From an uncultured Parabacteroides sp. (GTDB lineage: Bacteria; Bacteroidota; Bacteroidia; Bacteroidales; Tannerellaceae): DNA of 64,000 nucleotides. Every line of letters starts with the position of its first letter. Position 1 is the first letter of the stretch. The notes beneath the pieces were generated by a model, which saw only the letters and a list, made by a program, of their open reading frames with translations, searched no databases and was not told the origin of the DNA. The DNA is taken from positions 1 to 64,000 of the forward strand of contig URZO01000008.1 in the NCBI GenBank assembly GCA_900552465.1. Reading direction: 5' to 3'. The position numbers and the translations under genes were made by a program. Below are positions 18,320-27,594 of the stretch, one piece after another.

Positions 18320-19075
18320 TTAAATGCGGACGTTGATTCCTTCTTTATGGAGATACTGTTTCAAAGTACCTATCCCGATCTCTCCGAAATGGAAAACGCT
18401 TGCCGCCAATGCAGCGTCAGCCTTTCCAAGAGCGAAAGTATCGCGGAAATGTTCCATCTTTCCCGCTCCGCCCGAAGCAATGACCGGGATGTGCAGATTG
18501 TCGGCCAGCGTCGACAGCGCCTCGTTAGCGTAACCGTCTTTCACGCCGTCGTGCGTCATGCTGGTGAACAGGATTTCGCCCGCCCCCAAACTTTCCGCTT
18601 CGGAGGCCCATTGGAACAGATGCTTTTCCGTCGGGATGCGTCCTCCGTTCAGGTAACAGAGCCAGTCGCCATTCTCAAAATTGGCATCGATGGCAACTAC
18701 GCACACCTGGCTGCCGAAGTTTTTAGCAATCTCTTCGATCAGTTTCGGATTACGCAGCGCAGCCGAGTTTATAGAAACCTTATCAGCCCCGGCACTCAAC
18801 AGCCGGTCCACATCTTTCATCTCGTTGATGCCGCCGCCAACCGTAAAAGGGATGCTGATATTGGCCGCTACTTTCTTCACCAGTTCCGTAAACGTTTTAC
18901 GTCCTTCGTGCGAGGCGGTTATATCCAGATAAACCAATTCGTCGGCTCCCTCGCGGCTGTATTGTGCACCCAGTTCGACCGGGTCGCCGGCATCGCGGAA
19001 GTTTACGAAATTGATTCCTTTGACAGTCTTTCCATCTTTTATGTCCAAACAGGGGACTATTCTTTTGGCAAGCAT
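18320..19075 (-). CDS. hisF: Imidazole glycerol phosphate synthase, cyclase subunit
   Basis: TIM-barrel protein of 251 residues. It begins MLAKRIVPCLDIKDG with the catalytic aspartate, contains VGGGIN and the second aspartate in VVAIDAN, and ends with the ASVFHFGE and LHKEGINVR phosphate-binding end. With HisH it makes imidazole glycerol phosphate and AICAR. It lies 18 bases after hisA on the same strand. Confidence 0.96.
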   Translation of the reverse strand: MLAKRIVPCLDIKDGKTVKGINFVNFRDAGDPVELGAQYSREGADELVYLDITASHEGRKTFTELVKKVAANISIPFTVGGGINEMKDVDRLLSAGADKVSINSAALRNPKLIEEIAKNFGSQVCVVAIDANFENGDWLCYLNGGRIPTEKHLFQWASEAESLGAGEILFTSMTHDGVKDGYANEALSTLADNLHIPVIASGGAGKMEHFRDTFALGKADAALAASVFHFGEIGIGTLKQYLHKEGINVRI

Positions 19076-19093
19076 ATATAATCGTTGTTTTTA

Positions 19094-19813
19094 TCAGGTG
19101 AAGCGGATCAGATCTTTCAGCTGTATCTTCCCTTCGTAAATCGCTTTACCGAAGATAACAGCCGGAATACCCGCCTCAGCCAGTTTTTCAATATCTTGTA
19201 TGGAACTGACCCCTCCGCTGGCTATCAGACAGAGAAAAGGTATTTGTTCCCGTATTTCTTTATAAAGGTCGATCGCAGGGCCTTGCAGCATGCCGTCGCG
19301 GCTGATGTCCGTACAGATCGCTTTCGTGATCCCTTTGTCGTAATAATCCCGGATAAAGGGGATCAACTCCTTGTCGGTCGTCTCCTCCCATCCGCTTATT
19401 GCGATCTTTTTATCCTTGGCATCCGCTCCGAGGATAATCTTCTCCGGACCGAACTTCGTGATCCAGGAAGCGAACACGTCCGGATTCTTTACAGCGATAC
19501 TTCCGCCCGTAACCATCTGTGCGCCGCTCTCGAAAGCGATCTCGAGGTCGCCATCCTGCTTCAGTCCACCACCGAAATCGATAATCAGCGACGTGCGGGT
19601 CGCCACGCGCTCCAGTGTCCGGTAGTTGATGATCCGTCCCTGGCGCGCACCGTCGAGGTCTACCATGTGCAGTCGGCGAATGCCATGATCTTCAAACATC
19701 TTGGCGACCTCCAAAGGATCTTCGTTATACACTTTCTTGGTGTCGTAGTCGCCCTGAGTGAGGCGTACGCATTTGCCGTCGATCATATCTATAGCGGGAA
19801 TCAACTCTATCAT
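19094..19813 (-). CDS. hisA: Phosphoribosylformimino-AICAR-phosphate isomerase
   Basis: TIM-barrel isomerase of 239 residues, beginning IELIPAIDMIDGKCVRL with the catalytic aspartate and showing the half-barrel repeat IDFGGGLK and CTDISRDGMLQGPAIDLY. It catalyses the fourth committed step of histidine synthesis. It lies 6 bases after hisH. Confidence 0.96.
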   Translation of the reverse strand: MIELIPAIDMIDGKCVRLTQGDYDTKKVYNEDPLEVAKMFEDHGIRRLHMVDLDGARQGRIINYRTLERVATRTSLIIDFGGGLKQDGDLEIAFESGAQMVTGGSIAVKNPDVFASWITKFGPEKIILGADAKDKKIAISGWEETTDKELIPFIRDYYDKGITKAICTDISRDGMLQGPAIDLYKEIREQIPFLCLIASGGVSSIQDIEKLAEAGIPAVIFGKAIYEGKIQLKDLIRFT

Positions 19814-19819
19814 ATCATC

Positions 19820-20410
19820 TTACAGTTTTAAAAAGTTACTCAATATAACCTCGCCAACCGAACCGCTTTTTTCCGGGTGAAACTGGGTCGCATAGAAATT
19901 ATCTTTATGCAGAGAGGCACTGAACGGAAGGATATATTCGGTCGTAGCTGCGGTATAATCATTTACAGGTACATAGAAACTATGTACGAAGTAAACAAAT
20001 TTGTTCTCCAATTGCTTGTTGAACAGCCCGTCTTTAACATCCGTAATCGTATTCCATCCCATGTGCGGAACCTTGTCCGTATGTTTCTGCGGGATAAAGC
20101 GCTTGACTTCCGTATCGAAAATGCCCAGGCAATCGGCGTCTCCTTCTTCCGAATGGCAGCACATCAACTGCATGCCCAGGCAAATACCCAGAACCGGCTG
20201 CTTCAATCCTTTTATGATCGCATCCAGTTTATGTTCTTTCAGGTGATCCATTGTAGTCTGGGCTTCACCAACGCCCGGAAAGATTACTTTATCCGCTTTA
20301 CATAGCAGTTCCGGATCTGCCGTGACAGTCGCTTCGACTCCCAGCCTTTTCAGTGCATAACTTACGGAGTAGATATTTCCGGCATTGTATTTGATAATGG
20401 CGACATCCAT
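19820..20410 (-). CDS. hisH: Imidazole glycerol phosphate synthase, glutaminase subunit
   Basis: Class I glutamine amidotransferase of 196 residues. The catalytic triad is visible as C in GICLGMQLMC (about 80), and H and E in TQFHPEKSG near the C terminus. It supplies ammonia to HisF. The start at 20410 (MDVAIIKYNAGN) is preferred; an in-frame start at 20449 would add residues outside the family and lies upstream of the promoter motif. It is the first gene of the seven-gene minus-strand run. Confidence 0.95.
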   Translation of the reverse strand: MDVAIIKYNAGNIYSVSYALKRLGVEATVTADPELLCKADKVIFPGVGEAQTTMDHLKEHKLDAIIKGLKQPVLGICLGMQLMCCHSEEGDADCLGIFDTEVKRFIPQKHTDKVPHMGWNTITDVKDGLFNKQLENKFVYFVHSFYVPVNDYTAATTEYILPFSASLHKDNFYATQFHPEKSGSVGEVILSNFLKL

Positions 20411-20437
20411 TGTTGCTCCCTTTTTTATATTGAGCTG

Positions 20438-20445
20438 CAAAACTA
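20438..20445 (-). promoter_or_regulatory. -7 promoter motif for the his operon
   Basis: TAGTTTTG on the minus strand, 27 bases before the hisH ATG at 20410. Confidence 0.45.
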
Positions 20446-20567
20446 ACAAATTATCATGACATATAGATGTCTGCTTTATGAAAAGTTGCAGAATAGATGC
20501 TATTTGTGATAAACTGCAGGGTGGGGAGTAATCGCTAATCGTTCACATGATGCCAAATAATAAGCCT

Positions 20568-20630
20568 TTCCGTTTTTCCGTCTCATAGTAATGGTTTTGG
20601 CAAATCATAACTATGACCCGCCCAAACCAT
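20568..20630. repeat. Left copy of a 63-base direct repeat
   Basis: This 63-base stretch matches 21403-21465 without gaps at about 50 of 63 positions, including the shared core CAAATCATAACTAT. It also contains an internal inverted repeat, ATAACTATG (20607-20615) with CATAGTTAT (20628-20636). The two copies bracket the large palindrome between them. Confidence 0.7.
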
Positions 20631-20668
20631 AGTTATATCCGAAGCAGGCATAAGAGCAAACCTTGTAG

Positions 20669-20688
20669 GGGCAGTTCGCGAACTGCCC
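20669..20688. repeat. 20-base perfect palindrome
   Basis: GGGCAGTTCG (20669-20678) followed directly by its complement CGAACTGCCC. It resembles short palindromic repeats scattered between genes in many bacteria. Confidence 0.65.
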
Positions 20689-20789
20689 GATAGCGACAAT
20701 ACCGAAGATACTGTAGGAGTGGGGTTGTTTGTTTCATAACTGGCAAGAAGTGAAGCTGTTTCTAATTATTTAAGAAAAAACATCAAAAC

Positions 20790-21309
20790 AACTAACACCT
20801 ACCACCTTTTTGCGCATATTGCTGATAATTACATGATTATCGGGTGGTAGATGGGTGGTAGGTAGCCTTTTTTACCGACACCACCTGACACCCGACCAAC
20901 ATACTGTTATTTATCTGCTTCGCGTCGTAGGAAACTAATCTGTTTCTTACTATCAACTAAGTCAAAGCATACAGTAAACTATTATGTAAGATATTGTGGA
21001 CTGTTCATACATAGTACTACCTATCGCATATAGGTAGTAACTATATATTAGCAATAGGTAGTAACTATGTATTTACTATAAGTAGTACTACCTATTATTA
21101 ATATCTGATATGCTGTGACTTAGTTCACTGTTACTTTCGGGTTAGTTTACTGTATGTTTTGACTTAGTTTATAGGTAGGCAGGAGGAGTTTATATGTATG
21201 TTGATTGGTGTCGGTAAAAGGACAACCGACACCCACTGACACCCACCTGACACCCTGTGAACTGATTGATTATAAACTATATAGTCACAAAAGGTGTTAG
21301 GTGTCGGTT
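20790..21309. repeat. ~520-base imperfect palindromic element
   Basis: Nested inverted arms share one centre near 21050. They are 20790-20814 with 21286-21309 (outermost), 20866-20883 with 21206-21221 (CCTTTT-type arm, 2-base indel), CAACATAC 20897-20904 with GTATGTTG 21196-21203, and 20955-20981 with 21143-21169 (27 bases, one mismatch). The core has ATAGGTAGTAACTAT at 21030-21044 and again at 21055-21068. No coding frame or known RNA is recognisable in it. It is flanked by the 63-base direct repeats. The rest of the 20450-21656 gap shows nothing else. Confidence 0.75.
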
Positions 21310-21402
21310 CAATTACACTTTTTCTATTAAAAAAGTATCAAATAAAGTCAGAGAGAATAGATAAAGATGAGAGATGGTTTGGTTTTACAAAATTGTGAGC
21401 TC

Positions 21403-21465
21403 TTCCGCTTTCCTGCCTCATTGTAATGGTTCGGACAAATCATAACTATAATACGCAAAAACCAT
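21403..21465. repeat. Right copy of a 63-base direct repeat
   Basis: Second copy of the repeat at 20568-20630, same orientation, about 79% identical by eye. It lies about 170 bases upstream of the promoter of the next gene. Confidence 0.7.
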
Positions 21466-21637
21466 ACGGAGGACTATAATCTCAGATCGATCTTATAAGG
21501 ACACTTCTGTCTTTGCAGAAGGAAGAAGAGGAGATGCAGACTTTCTTTCAACTCTACCTCTAATTATCAATTTGTTACACCAGCCATTGCAAATCAGAAA
21601 AGCATCACTGCATGCCCCTTTTCCGGGCTTTTCCTTC

Positions 21638-21645
21638 TACATTTG
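21638..21645 (+). promoter_or_regulatory. -7 promoter motif for the beta-barrel protein
   Basis: TACATTTG. A transcript starting a few bases downstream would leave almost no leader before the ATG at 21657 but about 20 bases before the ATG at 21672, which favours 21672. Confidence 0.5.
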
Positions 21646-21671
21646 GGTATCAAACAATGAATAGAAAAACA

Positions 21672-23981
21672 ATGAAAAAAGCAATTACTTTACTGTTGTG
21701 CATGCTTCCTTTTTGCGGGCTGTCGGCACAAAACATCAGCGGGACTGTGACAGACAGCAGCCGCCAACCGATCGAATATGCCAACATCGTAGCTCTCAAT
21801 CCGGCAGACTCGGCATTCGTACAAGGAACGACCAGCGACCATAACGGAGCATTCAGCATAACGGTTCCCGGCAAAGAACCTTATATTATTAAGGTATCCT
21901 GCATCGGTTACCAAACTGAATACCGGAACGGCAACGGCGTAATCGGCGCAATCGCACTTAAGGAAGATGTACATGTTATTTCCGAAGTGGAGATTAAAGG
22001 ACAGATGCCGACATTCCAGCTAAAAGGAGACAGGTTCGTCACACAGGTGCAAGGAAGCCTGCTAAGTAAATTAGGCACGGCCAACAATGTGCTGGAACGG
22101 ATTCCCGGCATAGAAGGGAAACAAGGCAACTTCACGGTCTTCGGGAAAGGAACGCCGCTCATCTACATCAACGGACGCAAAGTATACGATGTCTCGGAAC
22201 TCGAGAAAATCACCTCGGACGAAATACGCTCCGTCGACCTGATCAACAATCCGGGAGCCGAATATGACGCATCCGTGAGAGCCGTCCTGAAAATCCGGCT
22301 GGTCCGCAGAAAGGGCGACGGGTTCAGTGTCAACGCGACCAGCCAGTTGAGCCAGGCACACCGGACCAGTCACGACCAACAACTAAACCTCAACTACCGG
22401 CACGGAGGACTCGACATCTTCACCCGCCTCTCCTTCCAGCAATGGAAAGACTGGCAACAGCAGGAGAACAACCAGACTATCAAGGCCGACACAATATGGA
22501 ACATCCGCAACCGGCTGCATTTAGAGTCGGACGGCGGCTCCACCTATTCTGCCACCGGCTTTAACTATGAGCTGAATGAGAACCACTCATTCGGCGCACA
22601 ATATTCCGGCACTTTCGGGATGAAAGGGAACGGCGGCTGGGTGTCTGACATGGATATCACAGCCAATGGAATGGCAAACGACCGCATCCACAACGTCTTT
22701 ACGGAAACCGCCAATCCTGCCCGCTACCATTCGATAAACACCTATTACTTGGGGGAGGTCCGGAATCTGGGCATAGATATGAACTTCGACTACCTCAAAA
22801 ACAAAAGCGGGAAAGAACAGGAATCCGTCGAGGACAGCCAGATAGGGAACGACCGTATTGTCAACACACGGTACGAAGCGGACAACGACCTTTATGCCTT
22901 CAAGTTCATCCTCAGCCATCCCGTCGGCAACGGAACCCTGAAAGCCGGAACCGAAATGAGCCGGACGGAGCACCGGGACAGTTATCTCAACCCCGAACAT
23001 ATCCTGCCGGACAGCCGGAACAGCCTGAAAGAGACACATAGCGCAGCCTTTGTCAGCTACAGCACCCCGCTGCAATCCTGGTATCTCTCGGCCGGTCTTC
23101 GCTACGAGCATATCCGTAACCGCTATTACGTCGACAACATTTATAACGGTACGCAGAGCCGGAAGTATGACAATCTTTTCCCGAACCTTTCCCTCTCAAA
23201 AGCATTCGGAGACGTACAGGCTTCCCTAAGTTACAGCGCCTACACTTTGCGCCCTTCCTATAGCTCGCTAAGCAGCAACCGACAATATAACGACCGCTTC
23301 ACTTATCAGGGCGGAAACCCGTTCCTGCAACCGACAACCACCCACGATGTCACGCTTAACATGAGCTATAAATGGCTGTACTTCGTCGCCTCTTACCAAT
23401 ACGAAAAGAATGCGATCTGTTCCTCCATCGAACCGTACGAAGACGATCCGCAGCTCTGCATCTGGATTCCACGCAATATCAGGAAGAAACAGGATATATG
23501 GGTAATGTTGAACGCCTCTCCCCATATCGGTTGCTGGCATCCCTCCTTTTCAGTCAGCCTGATCCGCCAGTTTATGGATGAATGGACCGTCAATCCGGAC
23601 CGGAAACCATATCATCCACGACTGTATGCCGGCATACAGAACATATTCGATCTGCCGCACCACTTCATACTGAACATAGACGGGATGTGCAAAAGTGACA
23701 CCTACGAAGGCAAATCCTGGCGGCCGGGTTTCGGCAGTATCCACGTCGGACTGTCCAAAAGTTTCCTGAAAGACGAAGCGCTGACTCTGCAAATACGAGC
23801 ATTCGATTTACTGAAAGCCTTCCGGAATTCCGGAAGGTATTATGCCGATACCATCACATTCGACACTTGGAACTACAGTGATTCGCGCAGCCTGACCATT
23901 ACCGCCCGCTACAAATTCAACACCGCAAACAGCAAATATAAAGGGAGCGGAGCCGGGAATAAAGAAAAAAGCCGCCTGTGA
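21672..23981 (+). CDS. Outer membrane beta-barrel protein, TonB-receptor-like
   Basis: Protein of 769 residues. After a Sec signal peptide (ending LSAQ) comes a carboxypeptidase-regulatory-like domain (NISGTVTDSSRQPIEYANIVAL), then a plug-like domain (NVLERIPGIEGKQGNFTVFGKGTPLIYINGRKVYD) and a long barrel with alternating aromatic strands ending TARYKF before a short tail. This matches the 'outer membrane beta-barrel family protein' group related to TonB-dependent receptors. No SusD partner is adjacent. Starts at 21612 and 21657 are also possible. Ligand unknown. The stop lies inside the hairpin that terminates the convergent gene. Confidence 0.85.
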   Translation: MKKAITLLLCMLPFCGLSAQNISGTVTDSSRQPIEYANIVALNPADSAFVQGTTSDHNGAFSITVPGKEPYIIKVSCIGYQTEYRNGNGVIGAIALKEDVHVISEVEIKGQMPTFQLKGDRFVTQVQGSLLSKLGTANNVLERIPGIEGKQGNFTVFGKGTPLIYINGRKVYDVSELEKITSDEIRSVDLINNPGAEYDASVRAVLKIRLVRRKGDGFSVNATSQLSQAHRTSHDQQLNLNYRHGGLDIFTRLSFQQWKDWQQQENNQTIKADTIWNIRNRLHLESDGGSTYSATGFNYELNENHSFGAQYSGTFGMKGNGGWVSDMDITANGMANDRIHNVFTETANPARYHSINTYYLGEVRNLGIDMNFDYLKNKSGKEQESVEDSQIGNDRIVNTRYEADNDLYAFKFILSHPVGNGTLKAGTEMSRTEHRDSYLNPEHILPDSRNSLKETHSAAFVSYSTPLQSWYLSAGLRYEHIRNRYYVDNIYNGTQSRKYDNLFPNLSLSKAFGDVQASLSYSAYTLRPSYSSLSSNRQYNDRFTYQGGNPFLQPTTTHDVTLNMSYKWLYFVASYQYEKNAICSSIEPYEDDPQLCIWIPRNIRKKQDIWVMLNASPHIGCWHPSFSVSLIRQFMDEWTVNPDRKPYHPRLYAGIQNIFDLPHHFILNIDGMCKSDTYEGKSWRPGFGSIHVGLSKSFLKDEALTLQIRAFDLLKAFRNSGRYYADTITFDTWNYSDSRSLTITARYKFNTANSKYKGSGAGNKEKSRL

Positions 23982-23994
23982 AACACAGGCGGCT
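23965..23994 (-). terminator. Terminator of the M23 peptidase gene
   Basis: GCCGCCTGTG (23971-23980) and CACAGGCGGC (23984-23993) form a strong stem with a 3-base loop. On the minus strand it is followed by six T (23965-23970). The stop codon of the plus-strand gene is embedded in the stem. Confidence 0.85.
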
Positions 23995-24019
23995 GCAAAC
24001 ATTATATCAAATCTTTCTA

Positions 24020-25267
24020 TTATGAACAACGAAGTGAACGACCTAATTTCAAAATCGTAGTCTTGGTAATACCGTTCAATTCGCAAAGTTTCGAAACTGT
24101 CGTGCCATACTTGGCTGCAATCGCGCCTAACGTATCACCCGATTTCACACGATGGTAAACCGGAGTGCCTTCCTGCTGGGAAGTCATACTTTTACTCTGG
24201 CTTATGGAGGCGACTGCTGCTGCATCGGCGGCTACAGTCGTTTTCACTGTTTTCGTCACATTAGCTGAAGCAACAGGTTTTGTCTTCCCTGTCTTCGTGG
24301 ATGTAACAGCGCCCGCACTACAACGGATAGACTGTCCAACCCGTAATACCGATGTTCCTTTCAAACCGTTCAGACGGCACAATTCGTTTACACTCGTTCC
24401 ATACAGACGGGCGATCTTGCCTAACGTATCTCCGGATTTCACACGATGATAAACCAGACGGTCGGAAGAAGAGGTATAGATATTGCTTCTGCGCCCGTTG
24501 ATCTTTACGTTATGGAAAACATAGGTATCCTGGTGGGGAACACCATTCTCGAAGTCTATAATTTCGGCCGGGTTGATGGCCTGTCCCAAAAAGCGTGTTT
24601 CAAAATGAAGATGAGAACCGGTAGAACGTCCCGTATTACCGCCTAAAGCGATCGGATCGCCTGCGTGGACAATATCGTTCGGGTCTACAAGTATTTTGGA
24701 TAAATGGCCATATACGGTTTCAAGCCCGTTCGGATGACGGATCACGACATAGTTGCCATATCCGCGACGTTCGAAGTTTTTGATACGGACTTTACCGTCA
24801 AACGCGGCACGGATTGTATCGCCAATCAGGACTTTAAGGTCTATTCCCCTGTGCATACGGCGGCGACGGGGACCATATTTGGATGTGATTCTTGCCATAG
24901 AATCCATGGCAATCGGATAGACGAAAGAAGAACAATCTATTGCAAACGAATCCGGAAAGTTTACTTTTGCCGTTCCGCGAAACGGGTCTACCCATTGGTT
25001 TTCCCAATTGGAACCGTATAATTCTTCTGCGGGGAACATTAAATTCTCCCTATCCTCCATTGCTTTCTCATCAAAAGTAGCCAGTTCCTTCAGTTCCATA
25101 TTCTTACGGATACCGACACGATCCGCCATCAACTCGGAAACGCGTTTATCCAGCTTCTTTATATGTACAATTTGCGTTGGAGCGTCTTTGTCTTTTTGTG
25201 CTTTTACCTCTACGGCCGATACCAAAATGGTGGTACAACAAATAAATAGTAATGCTTGTATCTTCAT
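24020..25267 (-). CDS. M23 family metallopeptidase with two LysM domains
   Basis: Exported protein of 415 residues (signal peptide ending VKAQ). The M23 domain (about 130-240) shows the zinc-binding pair MHRGID and HLHFE, with GYGNYVVIRHPNGLETVYGHLS between. Two LysM peptidoglycan-binding repeats follow, each starting VYHRVKSGDTLG (about 275 and 370), joined by a Thr/Ala-rich linker. It probably cuts or remodels peptidoglycan, perhaps as a division or EnvC/NlpD-like factor. ATG 25267 is chosen; upstream in-frame starts are GTG or TTG. Confidence 0.9.
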   Translation of the reverse strand: MKIQALLFICCTTILVSAVEVKAQKDKDAPTQIVHIKKLDKRVSELMADRVGIRKNMELKELATFDEKAMEDRENLMFPAEELYGSNWENQWVDPFRGTAKVNFPDSFAIDCSSFVYPIAMDSMARITSKYGPRRRRMHRGIDLKVLIGDTIRAAFDGKVRIKNFERRGYGNYVVIRHPNGLETVYGHLSKILVDPNDIVHAGDPIALGGNTGRSTGSHLHFETRFLGQAINPAEIIDFENGVPHQDTYVFHNVKINGRRSNIYTSSSDRLVYHRVKSGDTLGKIARLYGTSVNELCRLNGLKGTSVLRVGQSIRCSAGAVTSTKTGKTKPVASANVTKTVKTTVAADAAAVASISQSKSMTSQQEGTPVYHRVKSGDTLGAIAAKYGTTVSKLCELNGITKTTILKLGRSLRCS

Positions 25268-25477
25268 TATTTTTATCACTTTCAATCAGTAATCCATGAC
25301 AAAGGCCATGATATAGAATGGCTTGTTTCATTGTCATCTCGTCAAAGTTCGTAATTTTGACCAAGCCGGCAAAATCCAATCTGGAAAAATTTCCGCAATG
25401 AAAACAAAGAAAAGTAAAACAAGGCTTCATATCCTTTGATTTACAATCAACTTAAATGAAATATGTTTCACAACATA

Positions 25478-27574
25478 TTAGCTTATCATGCCCCAATTTA
25501 CCTTCTTGGAAAAGAGGGTTTTCAGTCTTTCGTTCAATATCCGGTTGGGTTCGGATAATAAATCGGGGTCTTCGTTCAAAACCGCCTGTGCGATATCGCG
25601 TGCATATTGAAGGAGCTGTCCGTCGGCTGCCAGGTTGGCGATTTTAAGATCGATTCCTTCTCCGCTCTGGCGTGTTCCCTCCAGGTCGCCATGGCCGCGC
25701 AGGCGCAAATCGGCTTCGGCAATCTCAAACCCGTTGTTGCTGTTCACCATTATTTCCAGACGCTTACGGGTTTCGTTGCTCAACTTATAGGAAGAGACGA
25801 GGACACAATACGACTGTTCGGCTCCACGTCCTACACGTCCGCGAAGCTGATGCAACTGGGAAAGTCCGAAACGTTCGGCACTCTCGATGACCATAACAGA
25901 GGCGTTCGGCACGTTTACCCCCACTTCTATCACGGTTGTCGCCATCAGGATCTGCGCCTCACCGGAGATAAACTTCTGCATTTCAGTCTCCTTATCCGCA
26001 GCTTTCATCTTTCCGTGAACCATGCAAACCTGGTATTCAGGAAAGACTTCTTTGAATGTTTCGAAACCTTCTTCCAGGTTCTTATAGTCCAGCTTCTCGC
26101 TGCCTTCTATCAACGGGTAAACGACATAGACCTGCCGTCCCTGCCGAATCTCCTTCCGGAGGAAATCATAGAGCTGGACCTTCTTATTGTCATAGCGGTG
26201 CACGGTCTGAATCGGTTTACGGCCGGGCGGCAACTCGTCAATCACGGATACATCCAGGTCGCCGTACAACGTCATGGCAAGCGTGCGGGGAATAGGCGTA
26301 GCCGTCATGACCAGCACATGGGGAATAACCGCGTTTTTCGTCCACAACCGGGAACGCTGTTCCACCCCGAAACGATGCTGCTCGTCAATAATCGCCAGGC
26401 CGAGGGAAGAGAAGACGACCGTCTCTTCGATCAATGCATGCGTCCCGATCACAATCTGTATCTCGCCACTGGCAATGGCGGGCAGGATGCGGTTGCGCTC
26501 TTTCTTCTTCGTCGAGCCGGTCAGCAGGGCAACTTTGATATCCATGTCTTTCAGGAACCCCATCACAGTAGCATAGTGCTGAGTCGCCAGGATTTCCGTC
26601 GGAGCCATCATACAGGCCTGGCAATGGTTGTCGACCGCCAACAGCATGGCGAGCAAGGCGACCAGCGTCTTACCGCTTCCGACATCTCCCTGCAACAGGC
26701 GGTTCATCTGCCGTCCGCTTCCCACATCGGCACGGATCTCGCGAACGACACGTTTCTGGGCATTCGTCAGCTCGAACGGCAGATACTCTTTATAGAATGT
26801 ATTAAAGTAATCGCCCACAGAAGGAAATACGATTCCTTTCAGCTTCATCCTCCGCAAATTGGCCGTACGGAGAATATTAAGCTGGATAAAAAACAGTTCA
26901 TCGAACTTCAGGCGCAGTTGCGCTTTCCGCAATTTATCTACCGACTCGGGAAAATGCACATTCCGGATCGCTTCCGGGAATGACATCATCTGAATACGGC
27001 TTAACACAGCCGGAGGAAGTGTTTCCGGCAACGTCCAGTTCAGGCCGCTCAACAAGGTATATTGTAAATTCTGGATTGCCCGCGAGTTGAGGAAAGACTT
27101 CTTCATCTTCTCGGAGGTATTATAGAACGGCGTCAGGCCGTTGGCAACCTTATCCGCTTGGTCCACCGGATCTATATCCGGATGAGTGATATTATAGATA
27201 TGCCCGAACTCGGTCGGTTTCCCGAATACGATATAATCGACCCCCGTCTTTATCTTATCCGTGACATAGTTAAGTCCTTTAAACCAAACCAGGTCGATCG
27301 TGCCCGTCCCGTCTGTAAATTTACCGATCAACCGTCTTGTGCGTCCTTCGCCGACCGTATCGAAAAACAGGATACGCCCTTTCATCTGTATATAAGGCAT
27401 ATCGCCGGTCACCTCCGCAACTTTATAGAAACGACTCCGGTCAATGTATTTATACGGAAAGTAGAACAGCAGATCTTCATACGAAGAAATGCCGGCTTCC
27501 TTCTGCAATATCTCTGCCTTCTTCGGGCCAACACCCGGCAGATACATGATGGAACGTTTGTCGAGATCGAGCAT
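25478..27574 (-). CDS. recG: ATP-dependent DNA helicase RecG
   Basis: Protein of 698 residues. An N-terminal wedge/OB domain (ITHPDIDPVD region) precedes a superfamily 2 helicase with GDVGSGKT (motif I), DEQHRFGV (motif II), MTATPIPRT (motif III), and a RecG C terminus with QLHQLRGRVGRG. RecG remodels stalled forks and Holliday junctions. It is the last gene of the S8 protease-xseA-xseB-ispD-recG run, 20 bases after ispD. Confidence 0.96.
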   Translation of the reverse strand: MLDLDKRSIMYLPGVGPKKAEILQKEAGISSYEDLLFYFPYKYIDRSRFYKVAEVTGDMPYIQMKGRILFFDTVGEGRTRRLIGKFTDGTGTIDLVWFKGLNYVTDKIKTGVDYIVFGKPTEFGHIYNITHPDIDPVDQADKVANGLTPFYNTSEKMKKSFLNSRAIQNLQYTLLSGLNWTLPETLPPAVLSRIQMMSFPEAIRNVHFPESVDKLRKAQLRLKFDELFFIQLNILRTANLRRMKLKGIVFPSVGDYFNTFYKEYLPFELTNAQKRVVREIRADVGSGRQMNRLLQGDVGSGKTLVALLAMLLAVDNHCQACMMAPTEILATQHYATVMGFLKDMDIKVALLTGSTKKKERNRILPAIASGEIQIVIGTHALIEETVVFSSLGLAIIDEQHRFGVEQRSRLWTKNAVIPHVLVMTATPIPRTLAMTLYGDLDVSVIDELPPGRKPIQTVHRYDNKKVQLYDFLRKEIRQGRQVYVVYPLIEGSEKLDYKNLEEGFETFKEVFPEYQVCMVHGKMKAADKETEMQKFISGEAQILMATTVIEVGVNVPNASVMVIESAERFGLSQLHQLRGRVGRGAEQSYCVLVSSYKLSNETRKRLEIMVNSNNGFEIAEADLRLRGHGDLEGTRQSGEGIDLKIANLAADGQLLQYARDIAQAVLNEDPDLLSEPNRILNERLKTLFSKKVNWGMIS

Positions 27575-27594
27575 ATACCTTAATCTATTATAAA

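Noticed and set aside
20790..21309. Retron or group II intron RNA
   Set aside because: The palindrome prompted the idea, but there is no reverse transcriptase gene near it and no recognisable domain V-like hairpin.
25607..26983. 458-codon plus-strand frame across recG
   Set aside because: It is antisense to recG, which has all helicase motifs.
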